Of a stretch of DNA of 43,624 nt, positions 17,485-26,329 are shown piece after piece. The notes under the pieces are model-generated. The model searched no databases. It worked only from the letters and a program-made list of their open reading frames with translations, and was not told where the DNA came from. Within the stretch, counting starts at the first letter, position 1. Every line of letters starts with the position of its first letter. The DNA is from Streptomyces chilikensis (lineage in GTDB: Bacteria; Actinomycetota; Actinomycetes; Streptomycetales; Streptomycetaceae). Made by a program: the position numbers and the translations under genes. The stretch is taken from contig NZ_LWCC02000005.1 of NCBI RefSeq assembly GCF_001642695.1, positions 849,422-893,045 of the forward strand, in the 5' to 3' direction.

Positions 17485-19458
17485 CTAGCGCCCCTCCGCC
17501 TGGGCGGCCGCGTCGATGGCGGCGAGCGAGCGGCGGACCTGGTTCCGGTCGGTCGTGTACCAGAAGTCGGGCAGGGACGCCTTGAGGAAGCTCCCGTAGC
17601 GTGCCGTGGCCAGGCGCTGGTCGAGCACCGCCACCACGCCGCGGTCCCCCGTGGCCCGGACCAGCCGTCCGGCTCCCTGGGCCATCAGCAGCGCCGCGTG
17701 CGTCGCGGCGACCGCCATGAAGCCGTTGCCGCCGCCTTCCTCCACGGCCTTCTGCCGCGCGCTCATCAGCGGGTCGTCGGGACGGGGGAACGGGATCTTG
17801 TCCATGACCACCAGCTGGCAGCTGGGTCCCGGCACGTCCACGCCCTGCCAGAGGGAGAGCGTGCCGAACAGGCAGGTCTTCGGGTCGGCCGCGAAGTTCT
17901 TGATCAGTTCGCCGAGGGTCTCTTCTCCCTGCAGCAGCACGGGGAACTCCGGGATCCTCTCCCGCAGTTCCTCCGCCGCGAGCTGGGCGGCCCGCATCGA
18001 GGAGAAGAGTCCGAGGGTCCGCCCGCCGGCGGCCTGGATCAGTTCGGTGAGTTCGTCCAGCATGTCCGCCCGGTCGCCGTCCCGGGCGGGGCGGGCCAGG
18101 TGCTTGGCGACGTAGAGGATGCCCTGCTTCGGGTAGTCGAACGGCGAGCCGACGTCGACGCCCTTCCACTTCGGGAGGTCGTCGCCCTCCAGCCCTTCGG
18201 GGCCGAGCCCCAGCGACCCGGCGACGCCGTTGAAGTCGCCGCCCAGCTTCAGCGTGGCGGAGGCCAGCACCACGCTGCGGTCGGCGAACAGTTTCTCCCG
18301 CATCAGCCCGGCCACGGACAGCGGAGCCACGCGCAGCGAGGCGCCGAAGCGGTCGTGCCGCTCGTACCAGACCACGTCCCACTCGTTGCCGTGGGTGATC
18401 CGCTCCGCCACGGCGTGCACGTTCTCGACCGAGGCCAGGGCCTGCTTGCGGACCGCGTCCTCGTCCTGGACGGACTTGTCGCGGGTGTTGCCGAGGGCGG
18501 AGATCACCGACCGGCAGGCGTCCCGCAGCGCGGTCAGCGCGTAGGCGAGGTCCTCGGGGATCTCCTCCAGGCGGCCGGGCAGGGCCAGCTCCATCACCCG
18601 CTCGAAGCCCTCGGAGGCGGTCTGCAGCTGGTCGGCGAACTTCTCGTCGACCAGTTTGGCCGCGCGGCGCACCGCACGGCCGACCTGGCCGGGGGTGAGT
18701 TCGCCGGTGGCGACACCGGTGACGCGGGAGACGAGTTCGTGGGCCTCGTCGACGACGAGCACCTCGTGCTGCGGGACCACCGGCGCGCCCTCGATCGCGT
18801 CGATGGCCAGCAGCGCGTGGTTGGTGACGATCACGTCGGCGAGCTTGGCCCGCTCGCGGGCCGCCTCCGCGAAGCATTCCGCGCCGTAGGCGCACTTGGA
18901 GGCGCCGAGGCATTCGCGGGAGGAGACCGACACCTGCTGCCAGGCCCGGTCGGAGACGCCCGGCGTCAGGTCGTCGCGGTCGCCGCTCTCGGTCTCGTCG
19001 GCCCAGTCGCGCAGCCGGAGCAGGTCCTGGCCGAGCTTGCTGGTGGGCGCGGCGGCCTCGAACTGGTCGAAGAGGCCCTCGTCCTCGTCCTGCGGCATTC
19101 CCTCGTGCAGCCGGTGCAGGCAGAGGTAGTTGGAGCGGCCCTTGAGCATCGCGTACTCGGGCCGGCGGCGCAGCAGGGGGTGCAGGGCGTCCACCGTGCG
19201 CGGCAGGTCGCGTTCGACCAGCTGCCGCTGCAGCGCCAGGGTGGCGGTGGCGATGACCACGCGCTCCCCGTGCGCCAGGCTGGGCACCAGGTAGCCGAGC
19301 GACTTGCCGGTGCCGGTGCCGGCCTGGACCAGCAGGTGGGTGCCGTCGTCGATGGCCTCCGCGACGGCTTCGGCCATGGCCACCTGGCCGGGGCGCTCCG
19401 TGCCGCCGACGGCTCCGACGGCGGCGTGCAGGAGCTCGGGGAGTGAGGGCTTCGTCAT
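17485..19458 (-). CDS. dinG: DinG/XPD-like ATP-dependent DNA helicase
   Basis: A 657-residue superfamily 2 helicase. Walker A is AGTGTGKS (46-53). C113, C183, C189 and C195 are placed as in the 4Fe-4S domain of XPD/DinG. The DEAH box is at 237-240. C-terminal motifs are VVLASATL, FGTLSLWQGVDVPG and QGAGRLVRATGDRG. It should unwind forked DNA or R-loops with 5' to 3' polarity (family knowledge). The ATG at 19458 (MTKPSLPE) follows GGGTGGGTGGGG; an in-frame GTG at 19470 is an alternative. It is convergent with lexA, but I see no SOS box before it. The symbol is by family only. Confidence 0.92.
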   Translation of the reverse strand: MTKPSLPELLHAAVGAVGGTERPGQVAMAEAVAEAIDDGTHLLVQAGTGTGKSLGYLVPSLAHGERVVIATATLALQRQLVERDLPRTVDALHPLLRRRPEYAMLKGRSNYLCLHRLHEGMPQDEDEGLFDQFEAAAPTSKLGQDLLRLRDWADETESGDRDDLTPGVSDRAWQQVSVSSRECLGASKCAYGAECFAEAARERAKLADVIVTNHALLAIDAIEGAPVVPQHEVLVVDEAHELVSRVTGVATGELTPGQVGRAVRRAAKLVDEKFADQLQTASEGFERVMELALPGRLEEIPEDLAYALTALRDACRSVISALGNTRDKSVQDEDAVRKQALASVENVHAVAERITHGNEWDVVWYERHDRFGASLRVAPLSVAGLMREKLFADRSVVLASATLKLGGDFNGVAGSLGLGPEGLEGDDLPKWKGVDVGSPFDYPKQGILYVAKHLARPARDGDRADMLDELTELIQAAGGRTLGLFSSMRAAQLAAEELRERIPEFPVLLQGEETLGELIKNFAADPKTCLFGTLSLWQGVDVPGPSCQLVVMDKIPFPRPDDPLMSARQKAVEEGGGNGFMAVAATHAALLMAQGAGRLVRATGDRGVVAVLDQRLATARYGSFLKASLPDFWYTTDRNQVRRSLAAIDAAAQAEGR

Positions 19459-19471
19459 AGCCCCACCCACC

Positions 19472-19948
19472 CTAGTGCGTCCCTCCGACAGCGTTCCGCC
19501 CGCGGACCATCAGGGCGGCCCGCCTGCCGGGCAGCCCGGGGGTGGCGGCCCGGCGGAAACCGGCCTTCCGGAAGGCTCCGGGGAGGCGTGGTTCCGCACG
19601 CCGGGCTCGGCGACCGGCCTCGGGCGGGCGGGACGCCGGGCGGGCTCCGGGCGGGCCACCGCGTGCGGCAGCGGGGCGCCCGGTCCGCGTCCGCCGGTCG
19701 GCGGCCTCGCCGACCGGCGGATGCACGCCGGTGTCGTGGGGGCGCGCGGCGGAGTGGTCCGCGAGCGGGTCCAGGCCGGTGCGGTGGACCTCCCCGTGGC
19801 TCATCGGCCGCCCGTCGGGCGCCCGGGGCACGGCACGCTGCGGCCGTCGTCCCCGGTCTGCGCCCGCACGTGCTCCTCGGTGCGCCGGAGCGGTCCGGTG
19901 GGTTCCCCGAACGCGGTCACCACTCGGGGGCGACGTTCGACAGGGGCT
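19472..19948 (-). pseudogene. Decayed siderophore-type GNAT acetyltransferase (IucB/AlcB/RhbD-like)
   Basis: Two overlapping minus-strand frames together recall one acetyltransferase. The first (about 19920-19805) reads GPLRRTEEHVRAQTGDDGRSVPC and ends in an ATGA overlap. The second (from about 19831) reads DGRPMSHGEVHRTGLDPLADH, then SAARPHDTGVHPPVGE, and ends AFRKAGFRRAATPGLPGRRAALMVRGR. Intact Acetyltransf_8 siderophore enzymes have DGxPMSYWEVYRxxLDPLA, ARPHDxGVHLLIG and AFxxAGFRxxxExDLPxKRAALMVR (from memory). So there is a frameshift near 19810-19830, loss of conserved aromatic residues, an eroded middle and no proper N-terminus. It lies directly downstream of the shortened aminotransferase. 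Confidence 0.75.
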
Positions 19949-21022
19949 TCACCGGGGTCGTTCAGGATCGGGGGATGCCGTCGCCGCTTCCACCGCGTAG
20001 GCCAGCCGCTCCAGCACGGCGTCGGCCTGCTCGTCGGTGACGGTCAGCGGCGGCAGGAGGCGGACGACTCCGGCGCGCGGTCCGCCGAGGCCCACGATCA
20101 GTCCGCGCCGCAGGCACTCCCGCCGTACCGCCGCGGCGAGACCGGGCGCGCCGCGGGCCTCACCGGAGGCGAGGGCCGGGTCGACGAACTCCAGGCCGAG
20201 CATCAGCCCCCGCCCGCGCACCTCACCGACGCACGGGAGGTCCGCGGCCCACGCCCGCAGCCGGCGGAGCATGAGGTCGCCGATCTCCCCGGCCCGCGCG
20301 GCGAGCCGGTGTTCGCGGACGTGGGCGAGGGTCGCCGCCCCGGCCGCCATGGCGAGCTGGTTGCCGCGCGGCGCGCCGGCCGGCGGGACCGGGGCGCCCG
20401 CCGCGTCGAGGTCCTCCCGGTGGACCACCACGGCCAGCGGCAGGCTGCCGCCGATCGCCTTGGCCAGCACCATCGCGTCGGGCGTCACACCGCTGTGCTC
20501 CACGGCCCAGAACGCGCCGGTCCGCCCGACCCCCGTCACCGTCTCGTCGACGATCAGGGGGACGCCCCGGTCGCGCGTGCTCTCCCGCAGTCGCCGCAGC
20601 CGGTCGTCCTCCGCCGGCTCCACGACCGTCCCGCTCATCCCCCGGGCCAGTCCGCGGGCCACGGCGAGCGCGTCGGCGGCCGTGGGGCCGCAGAACCTCA
20701 CCCGGGCGCCCGGCGCGAACCGCGGCGGCAGCGTGGCCAGCAGTTCGGCGACGAACCGCTCCTCCACCGGCGTGGACAGGTCCAGGACGCCGATGGGCGC
20801 ACCGGAGTCCAGCACCTCACGCACCGCGGCCAGCACCACGGGGTGGTTGTGGCCCAGCGCGAGCGCCCCGTCGCCGGAGAGGCAGTCCAGGTAGCGGCGG
20901 CCGTCCGGGCCCTCGACGGTCATCCCCCGGGCGCGCACCGGCACGATCGGCAGGGCGCGGGCGTAGGTCCGCGCCGACGGCTCCCGCAGCGGCTGTCTGC
21001 GCACGGTCCCGGACAAGGCCAC
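19949..21022 (-). pseudogene. Internally deleted PLP class III aminotransferase (diaminobutyrate type), probably inactive
   Basis: An open frame of 357 codons from a GTG at 21022 with GGGAGGACC upstream. The ends match class III aminotransferases of siderophore loci: ALGHNHPVVLAAVREVLDSGAP, FCGPTAADAL, LIVDETVTGVGRTGAFWAVEHSGVTPD, K188 in MVLAKAIGGSLPLAVV (Schiff-base lysine), RGNQLAMAAGAATLA and the C-terminal RLLPPLTVTDEQ. Between residues ~127 and ~135 about 90 residues are missing, including the GAYHG segment and most of the EPVQGEGG loop. DExQTG has become DETVTG, and the phosphate-contacting HGTF-type motif has become AGAP. The frame has stayed open, so it may be recent decay or a recruited short protein. 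No iron-box palindrome is seen upstream. Confidence 0.7.
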
Positions 21023-21326
21023 CCTCTGGTCCTCCCGCCGTCCCACGACATCGGGGCCGGACGCGGACAGCCGTCCCCTCAGCGCTACAACTGCGCCGCC
21101 TCCGTCCAGGACACGGGTGAAGCGGGATTTCCGGGGAAGCAGCGGAGGAGACCACGCGGACCGGAACCCCCTGGTGGACGCCTCCGTCCGCCCCTCGTGA
21201 CGGAACCGTTGCCTGCCCGTCGGCGCCCGCCCACAGCCACCCCCTAGGGTGGGATGGCCGATCGGGCACCGTGGGTGACCGGTCCCATCACGTCCAAGCG
21301 CACTCACGCCAGGGGGAGTTCTGAAC
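21023..21326. promoter_or_regulatory. Divergent intergenic region, aminotransferase remnant/protease
   Basis: About 300 bases. TAGGGT (21245-21250) is a plausible -10 for the protease gene, and GGGGGAG (about 21311-21317) is its SD. I looked for a DmdR/IdeR iron box (TTAGGTTAGGCTAACCTAA-like) that would control a siderophore gene and found none. Confidence 0.45.
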
Positions 21327-22547
21327 ATGCGACCCATACGCCCGCCGTTCCCGTCCGGCCGGGAGGACACCGCGGGCCGGACGGCGCGCACGCGGCGCGG
21401 CGCCTTCCGCCCCTTCGCCGCCGTGGCCCTGGCCTCGGCCCTCGCCCTCACCGCGGGCGCCTGCGGGCCGGAGGGCACCGAGGCCGCCGACAAGCCGCCC
21501 GTGTCCCTCCCGGACGACGGCACGATCAAGATCCCCCAGGAGCTGACCGACAAGCTCAAGGAGCACGGGATCGACCTCGACGAGTGGCGGGGAGGCGCCT
21601 GGAAGAACTGGGACAAGGACGACTGGCTGCGTGAGGCCGACCAGTTCATCAACCCGGTCATCGAGGACCTCTGGAACCCCGACCGCATGCGGGGGGCCGA
21701 GGAGCCGGACAGCACGGTCGACGAGAACGCCATCGCCGACGACCAGGGCGTGACCGACCCGACGCCGGCGCCGGTGGAGGCCGCCGGGGTCTCCGCCCCG
21801 TACAGCGACTCGGCGCCGGCCGCGGGCAAGCTCTTCTTCGACGGGCCGCAGGGCACGATGGTCTGCTCGGCGACGGTCGTGAAGGACCCGGCCAACCCCG
21901 GGAAGTCCAACCTGGTGTGGACGGCCGGCCACTGTGTGCACGCCGGCGAGAAGGGCGGCTGGTACCGCAACATCGCCTTCGTGCCCTCCTACAACGACCA
22001 GGGCATGAGCGGCCAGGAGCTGGCCGGCGCCGCCCCCGAGCAGATCGCTCCGCACGGCCTGTGGTGGGCCCAGGTCGCGATGACCTCGGACCAGTGGATC
22101 GCGCAGGGCGGCCAGACCGGCGGCGACGGCGCTCCGTTCGACTACGCCGTGCTGAAGGTGACCCCGGAGAACGGCGGCGGCAAGTCGCTGGAGGAGACGG
22201 TGGGCGCCGCGCTGCCGGTGGAGTTCGACGCCCCGGCGGTGGCGGAGATCGACAGCGTCACCGCGACCGGTTACCCGGCCGCGAAGCCGTTCGACGGCGA
22301 GCGGATGTTCCAGTGCGAGGACAGGCCGGGCCGTCTGTCCGTGGTGGCGAGCGACCCGACCATGTACCGGATCGGCTGCACGATGACGGCCGGCTCCTCC
22401 GGCGGCGGCTGGGTCGCCGAGGGCTCCGACGGCAAGCCGGCGCTGGTGTCCAACACCTCCATCGGCCCCGTCAGCGCGGGCTGGCTGGCCGGACCGCGTC
22501 TCGACTCGCAGGCCGAGAAGCTCTACGAGTCCGTGAGCGCTCAGTAG
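21327..22547 (+). CDS. Secreted trypsin-like serine protease
   Basis: A 406-residue exported protein. The N-terminus has RTRRGAF followed by a hydrophobic stretch (residues ~30-45) and a LTAGAC lipobox-like end, suggesting a Tat- or Sec-exported lipoprotein. A charged helical linker (about 55-130) precedes a chymotrypsin-fold domain with the catalytic triad visible: His in VWTAGHCV, Asp in FDYAVLKV and Ser in GSSGGGW. Cysteine pairs near the His and Ser loops are likely disulfides. GGGGGAG before the ATG supports the start. It faces hflX and shares a long hairpin terminator. Confidence 0.9.
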   Translation: MRPIRPPFPSGREDTAGRTARTRRGAFRPFAAVALASALALTAGACGPEGTEAADKPPVSLPDDGTIKIPQELTDKLKEHGIDLDEWRGGAWKNWDKDDWLREADQFINPVIEDLWNPDRMRGAEEPDSTVDENAIADDQGVTDPTPAPVEAAGVSAPYSDSAPAAGKLFFDGPQGTMVCSATVVKDPANPGKSNLVWTAGHCVHAGEKGGWYRNIAFVPSYNDQGMSGQELAGAAPEQIAPHGLWWAQVAMTSDQWIAQGGQTGGDGAPFDYAVLKVTPENGGGKSLEETVGAALPVEFDAPAVAEIDSVTATGYPAAKPFDGERMFQCEDRPGRLSVVASDPTMYRIGCTMTAGSSGGGWVAEGSDGKPALVSNTSIGPVSAGWLAGPRLDSQAEKLYESVSAQ

Positions 22548-22574
22548 CCGGCGGACGCGGGCGAAGGCCCGCGC

Positions 22575-22623
22575 ACGACGAGGGCCCGCCTCCCGGTGTC
22601 ACCGGGAGGCGGGCCCTCGTCGT
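22575..22623. terminator. 49-bp palindromic bidirectional terminator
   Basis: The 24-base left arm (22575-22598, starting ACGACGAGGGCCCGCC) is the exact complement of the right arm (22600-22623), with one central T. It lies between the protease stop (22547) and the convergent hflX stop (22650). It is among the longest perfect hairpins in the window. Confidence 0.9.
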
Positions 22624-22649
22624 CGCCCCGGCCCGGAGGGCCGGAAGCG

Positions 22650-24128
22650 TCAGGCGGCGGCCGGCGTGTACGGAGCGAGGTCCGAGGCCAGCTCCTCGTG
22701 CACGCGCACCTTGAGCAGGGTGCCCTCCGCGGTGTGCTCCTCGGAGATCACCTCGCCCTCGGCGTGCGCCCGCGCCACCAGCTTGCCGTGGGTGTACGGG
22801 ATGAGCGCCTCGACCTCGACGGCCGGGCGGGGCAGCTCCGCGTCGATCAGCGCCAGCAGCTCGTCGATGCCCTGCCCGGTGCGGGCCGACACGGCGATGG
22901 AACGCTTCTCGACCCGCATCAGCCGCTGGAGCTCCAGCGGGTCGGCCGCGTCCGCCTTGTTGATCACGACGATCTCCGGCACGCCGGTGGCGCCGACGTC
23001 ACGGATCACCTCGCGCACCGCGGCCAGCTGCTCCTCCGGGTTCGGGTGCGAGCCGTCCACCACGTGCAGGATCAGGTCGGAGTCGCCGACCTCCTCCATG
23101 GTGGAGCGGAACGCCTCGACCAGGTGGTGCGGCAGGTGGCGCACGAAGCCGACGGTGTCGGCCAGCGTGTACACCCGCCCGCTGGGCGTCTCGGCCCGGC
23201 GCACGGTCGGGTCCAGGGTCGCGAACAGCGCGTTCTCGACCAGGACGCCGGCGCCGGTGAGGCGGTTGAGCAGGGAGGACTTGCCGGCGTTGGTGTAACC
23301 GGCGATGGCGACCGAGGGCACCTTGTTGCGGCGCCGCTCCTGACGCTTCACGTCGCGGCCGGTCTTCATCTCCGCGATCTCCCGGCGCATCTTCGCCATC
23401 TTCTCGCGGATCCGGCGCCGGTCCGTCTCGATCTTGGTCTCACCGGGACCACGGGTGGCGAGACCGCCGCCCTTGCCGCCGCCCATCTGACGGGACAGCG
23501 ACTGACCCCAGCCTCGCAGGCGCGGCAGCATGTACTGCATCTGCGCCAGCGCGACCTGCGCCTTGCCCTCGCGGGACTTGGCGTGCTGGGCGAAGATGTC
23601 GAGGATCAGCGCGGTCCGGTCGATGACCTTGACCTTGACGACGTCCTCGAGGTGGATCAGCTGGCCCGGGCTCAGCTCACCGTCGCAGATCACGGTGTCC
23701 GCGCCGGACTCGATGACGATGTCCCGCAGCTCGTTGGCCTTGCCGGAACCGATGTAGGTCGCCGCGTCGGGCTTGTCGCGCCGCTGGATCACGCCGTCCA
23801 GCACCAGCGCGCCCGCCGTCTCGGCGAGGGCGGCCAGCTCGGCCAGCGAATTCTCGGCGTCCCGCGCCGTGCCCGAGGTCCACACTCCGACGAGTACGAC
23901 CCGCTCCAGCCGGAGCTGCCGGTACTCGACCTCGGTGACGTCCTCGAGTTCGGTGGACAGGCCCACGACGCGTCGCAGGGCCGCACGCTCGGAACGGTCG
24001 AACTGGTCGCCGTCCCGATCGCCGTCGATCTCGTGGCTCCAGGCGACGTCCTCTTCCATCAGGGCATCGGCCCGAAGGGCGTGCGCGAAACGCTCGGAGT
24101 CCTGGGAAGTGGATGAAGAGGAGGTCAT
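22650..24128 (-). CDS. hflX: GTPase HflX
   Basis: A 492-residue ribosome-associated GTPase that splits or rescues stalled 70S ribosomes under stress (family role). The HflX-specific N-terminal domain includes KPDAATYIGSGKANELRD. The Gly-rich linker GGGKGGGLATRGPGETKIETDRRRI precedes the G domain: G1 GYTNAGKSS, G3 DTVGFVRHLPHHLVEAFRST and G4 NKAD. The first ~75 residues are an acidic extension usual in actinobacteria. The ATG at 24128 has AAGGACCC upstream. It appears monocistronic. Confidence 0.96.
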   Translation of the reverse strand: MTSSSSTSQDSERFAHALRADALMEEDVAWSHEIDGDRDGDQFDRSERAALRRVVGLSTELEDVTEVEYRQLRLERVVLVGVWTSGTARDAENSLAELAALAETAGALVLDGVIQRRDKPDAATYIGSGKANELRDIVIESGADTVICDGELSPGQLIHLEDVVKVKVIDRTALILDIFAQHAKSREGKAQVALAQMQYMLPRLRGWGQSLSRQMGGGKGGGLATRGPGETKIETDRRRIREKMAKMRREIAEMKTGRDVKRQERRRNKVPSVAIAGYTNAGKSSLLNRLTGAGVLVENALFATLDPTVRRAETPSGRVYTLADTVGFVRHLPHHLVEAFRSTMEEVGDSDLILHVVDGSHPNPEEQLAAVREVIRDVGATGVPEIVVINKADAADPLELQRLMRVEKRSIAVSARTGQGIDELLALIDAELPRPAVEVEALIPYTHGKLVARAHAEGEVISEEHTAEGTLLKVRVHEELASDLAPYTPAAA

Positions 24129-24624
24129 TGGGTCCTTACGTCGAAGGGGGGAAACGACGGGCCGTGCGGTCCGTCACTGGTCACAACGTCCGGGTGCCCC
24201 GGGAGATTCCCGGGCAACCCGCCCGCGCCCCACGATGGTCCCACGGCGCCGCCGCCCCGTCACCGGGTTATGTGCCGCGGCGGCCGGCGGTGCACCCGCG
24301 CGGCGGTCACCCGGGTGCCGGGAGGGGCTCCGCCGGGCCCGCGGCCGTCGCCCTCGCGTCCTGCGCGTGCCGCACCGCGGTCTGCGCGTGCCGCACCAGG
24401 GCCCTGGCGCTCGGGTCCGCGGCGGCCCCGTCACGGCGGACGCCACCGCGGCGGTGGACCGCCCGCGAGGAGCGGCGGCCGCGCCCGCGGGTGTCACCGC
24501 GCGCCCTCGGCCCGCCCGGCCACGGCCCGCCCAGTCATGCTCACGAAGTCATGTCCAAGGGGCCGTGCCCAGGAGTCGTGTCCAAGGAGTCATGTCCACA
24601 AGGTCACGACCCCGCGATCACGGC
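24129..24624. repeat. Intergenic region with short direct repeats
   Basis: About 500 bases with no convincing gene. CTGCGCGTGCCGCACC is repeated exactly at 24361-24376 and 24382-24397. GTCATGTCCAAGG-like units recur three times between about 24547 and 24605 (GTCATGTCCAAGG, GTCGTGTCCAAGG, GTCATGTCCACAAGG). The region should also hold the hflX promoter; no clear hexamers are seen. Confidence 0.55.
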
Positions 24625-26238
24625 TCATCGGCCATGGTCCATGTGGTCGTGGCCCATGTGGTCGTGGCCCATGTACTCGTGCCACATGTGCGCGTGCCCG
24701 TGGCGGCCGGGTTCCGGCGCGGGCACGGCGGTGCGTCCGGCGGCCGGCCCGCCCTCGGCCGCGGGGGCGTTAGACCTCCAGTCGGGGTGCCCCGGCATCG
24801 GCGGTGTCCGGGTGCCGTGGAGCCAGGCCCGGAAGAAGCCGCCCAGGTCGCGTCCGGCGATCTCGGAGGCGAGCCCGACGAAGTCGGCGGTGGTGGCGGT
24901 GCCGTCCCGGTGCCGGTGCACCCAGGCGCGTTCCACCTGCTCGAAGGCGTGCCGTCCGATCTCCTGTCGCAGCGCGTACAGCACCAGCGCCGCCCCGTCG
25001 TAGATCACCGGCCGGAAGATGCCGATCTTCTGCCCCTTCCTGGGGACCTTGGGGGCCGCGGGCGGCCCGCCCGCGGCGCGCCACTTGTCGGAGGAGGCGT
25101 ACGCCGCCTTCATCCGCTCCTCCAGCGTGCGGTGCCCGGTCTCCTCCGCGTGGAGCGCCTCGTACCAGGTCGCGTGGCCCTCGTTGAGCCAGACGTCCGA
25201 CCAGGTGGCCGGGGTGACGCTGTCGCCGAACCACTGGTGGGCCAGCTCGTGCACCATGACCGACTCCACCAGCCAGGCGGGGATGGCGGGCTCGGTGAAG
25301 AGGAAGCGCTCGAAGAGGGAGAGCGTCTGGGTCTCCAGCTCGAACCCGGTGGCGGTGTCGGCGATGAGGATCCCGTAGGTCTCGAACGGGTAGGGGCCGA
25401 CCTTGCCCTCCATCCACCCGATCTGCCCCGGTGTCTTCGCCAGCCACGGCTCCAACTTCTTCCGGTCGGCGGCCGGGACGACGTCGCGCAACGGCAGCCC
25501 GTGCGGGCCCTTGCGGGTGACCACGGCGGAGCGGCCCACCGAGACCTGGACCAGTTCGGTGGCCATCGGATGCCTGCTGCGGTACGTCCAGGTGCGGGTC
25601 CGCGCCGCGCGGGCGGCGCTCCTCCCGTCCTTCTCCGGCAGGCCGTTGGCCACGGCCGTCAGCGCGGTGGGGGCGGTGACGCGGATCGTGTAGAGAGCCT
25701 TGTCGGACGGGTGGTCGTTGCAGGGGAAGACCAGGTGGGCGGCGTCGGCCTGGTTGGCCATGGCGAGGCCGTCCTTGGTCACCACCCAGCCGTGGTCCCG
25801 TCCCTTCGGCGGGCGGGGGTCGCTGGTGTGCCGGACGACGATCCGGGTGGTGTCGCCCGCCTCCGGCAGGGCGCGCGGGGTGATCACCAGGTCCTCGCCG
25901 GCGGTGGTGAACGCGGCCTTGGCGCCGTCCACCGTGACCGAGGAGACCTTGCCGTGCGCGAAGTCGAGGTTGAGCCGTTCCAGGCGGTGGGTGGTCCTGG
26001 CCTCGATGGCGGTGACCGCCTCCATGGGGCGGGTGTTGGAGCCCGGGTAGGTGAAGTGCAGGTCGTACGAGAGGACGTCGTACCCGGGGTTGCCCAGCTC
26101 GGGGAAGAGGTGGTCGCCGACGCCGAGCGGTGCGGCGGGCGTGGGGTCCGGGGCGGCGGCCGCGACCAGGCAGACGGAGACGGCGGAGGCGAGCAGGGCG
26201 CCGCGGACGGCGCGGCGGCGAGGGCGGTGCGAGAGCAT
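24625..26238 (-). CDS. Secreted M1-family zinc metallopeptidase with His/Met-rich tail
   Basis: A 537-residue exported peptidase. The N-terminal signal is RPRRRAVRGALLASAVSVCLVAAAAP. The zinc site is HELAHQWFGDS (H330, E331, H334) with the third ligand E353 in WLNEG, the exact M1 spacing. The exopeptidase GxMEN motif is replaced by GFELET (about 298-303), so aminopeptidase specificity may be altered. It is shorter than full M1 enzymes and lacks the large C-terminal domain. The last ~27 residues contain nine His and four Met, including two MGHDH units, a likely metal-binding tail. It lies downstream of the rsh gene on the same strand, separated by a hairpin. Confidence 0.93.
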   Translation of the reverse strand: MLSHRPRRRAVRGALLASAVSVCLVAAAAPDPTPAAPLGVGDHLFPELGNPGYDVLSYDLHFTYPGSNTRPMEAVTAIEARTTHRLERLNLDFAHGKVSSVTVDGAKAAFTTAGEDLVITPRALPEAGDTTRIVVRHTSDPRPPKGRDHGWVVTKDGLAMANQADAAHLVFPCNDHPSDKALYTIRVTAPTALTAVANGLPEKDGRSAARAARTRTWTYRSRHPMATELVQVSVGRSAVVTRKGPHGLPLRDVVPAADRKKLEPWLAKTPGQIGWMEGKVGPYPFETYGILIADTATGFELETQTLSLFERFLFTEPAIPAWLVESVMVHELAHQWFGDSVTPATWSDVWLNEGHATWYEALHAEETGHRTLEERMKAAYASSDKWRAAGGPPAAPKVPRKGQKIGIFRPVIYDGAALVLYALRQEIGRHAFEQVERAWVHRHRDGTATTADFVGLASEIAGRDLGGFFRAWLHGTRTPPMPGHPDWRSNAPAAEGGPAAGRTAVPAPEPGRHGHAHMWHEYMGHDHMGHDHMDHGR

Positions 26239-26306
26239 CCCCCACGGCTACCAGCACGGGCCGTCGCCCCGGGGGCGACTCACGTCCTTCCCACCCGAAC
26301 GGGTTG

Positions 26307-26327
26307 CCGCCGGCTCCGGGCCGGCGG
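26307..26327 (-). terminator. Terminator after rsh gene
   Basis: CCGCCGGC (26307-26314) and GCCGGCGG (26320-26327) form an 8-bp stem with a 5-base loop, right after the rsh stop at 26330 and before the downstream M1 peptidase gene. Confidence 0.6.
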
Positions 26328-26329
26328 GC

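Noticed and set aside
19472-19831. An intact 119-codon hypothetical gene
   Set aside because: Its first half has good codon bias, but its sequence matches the middle and end of siderophore acetyltransferases with a frame change, so it is reported as a pseudogene.
24540-24700. CRISPR-like repeat array
   Set aside because: The repeats are short, imperfect and unevenly spaced. Part of the run is coding for the His-rich tail of the M1 peptidase.
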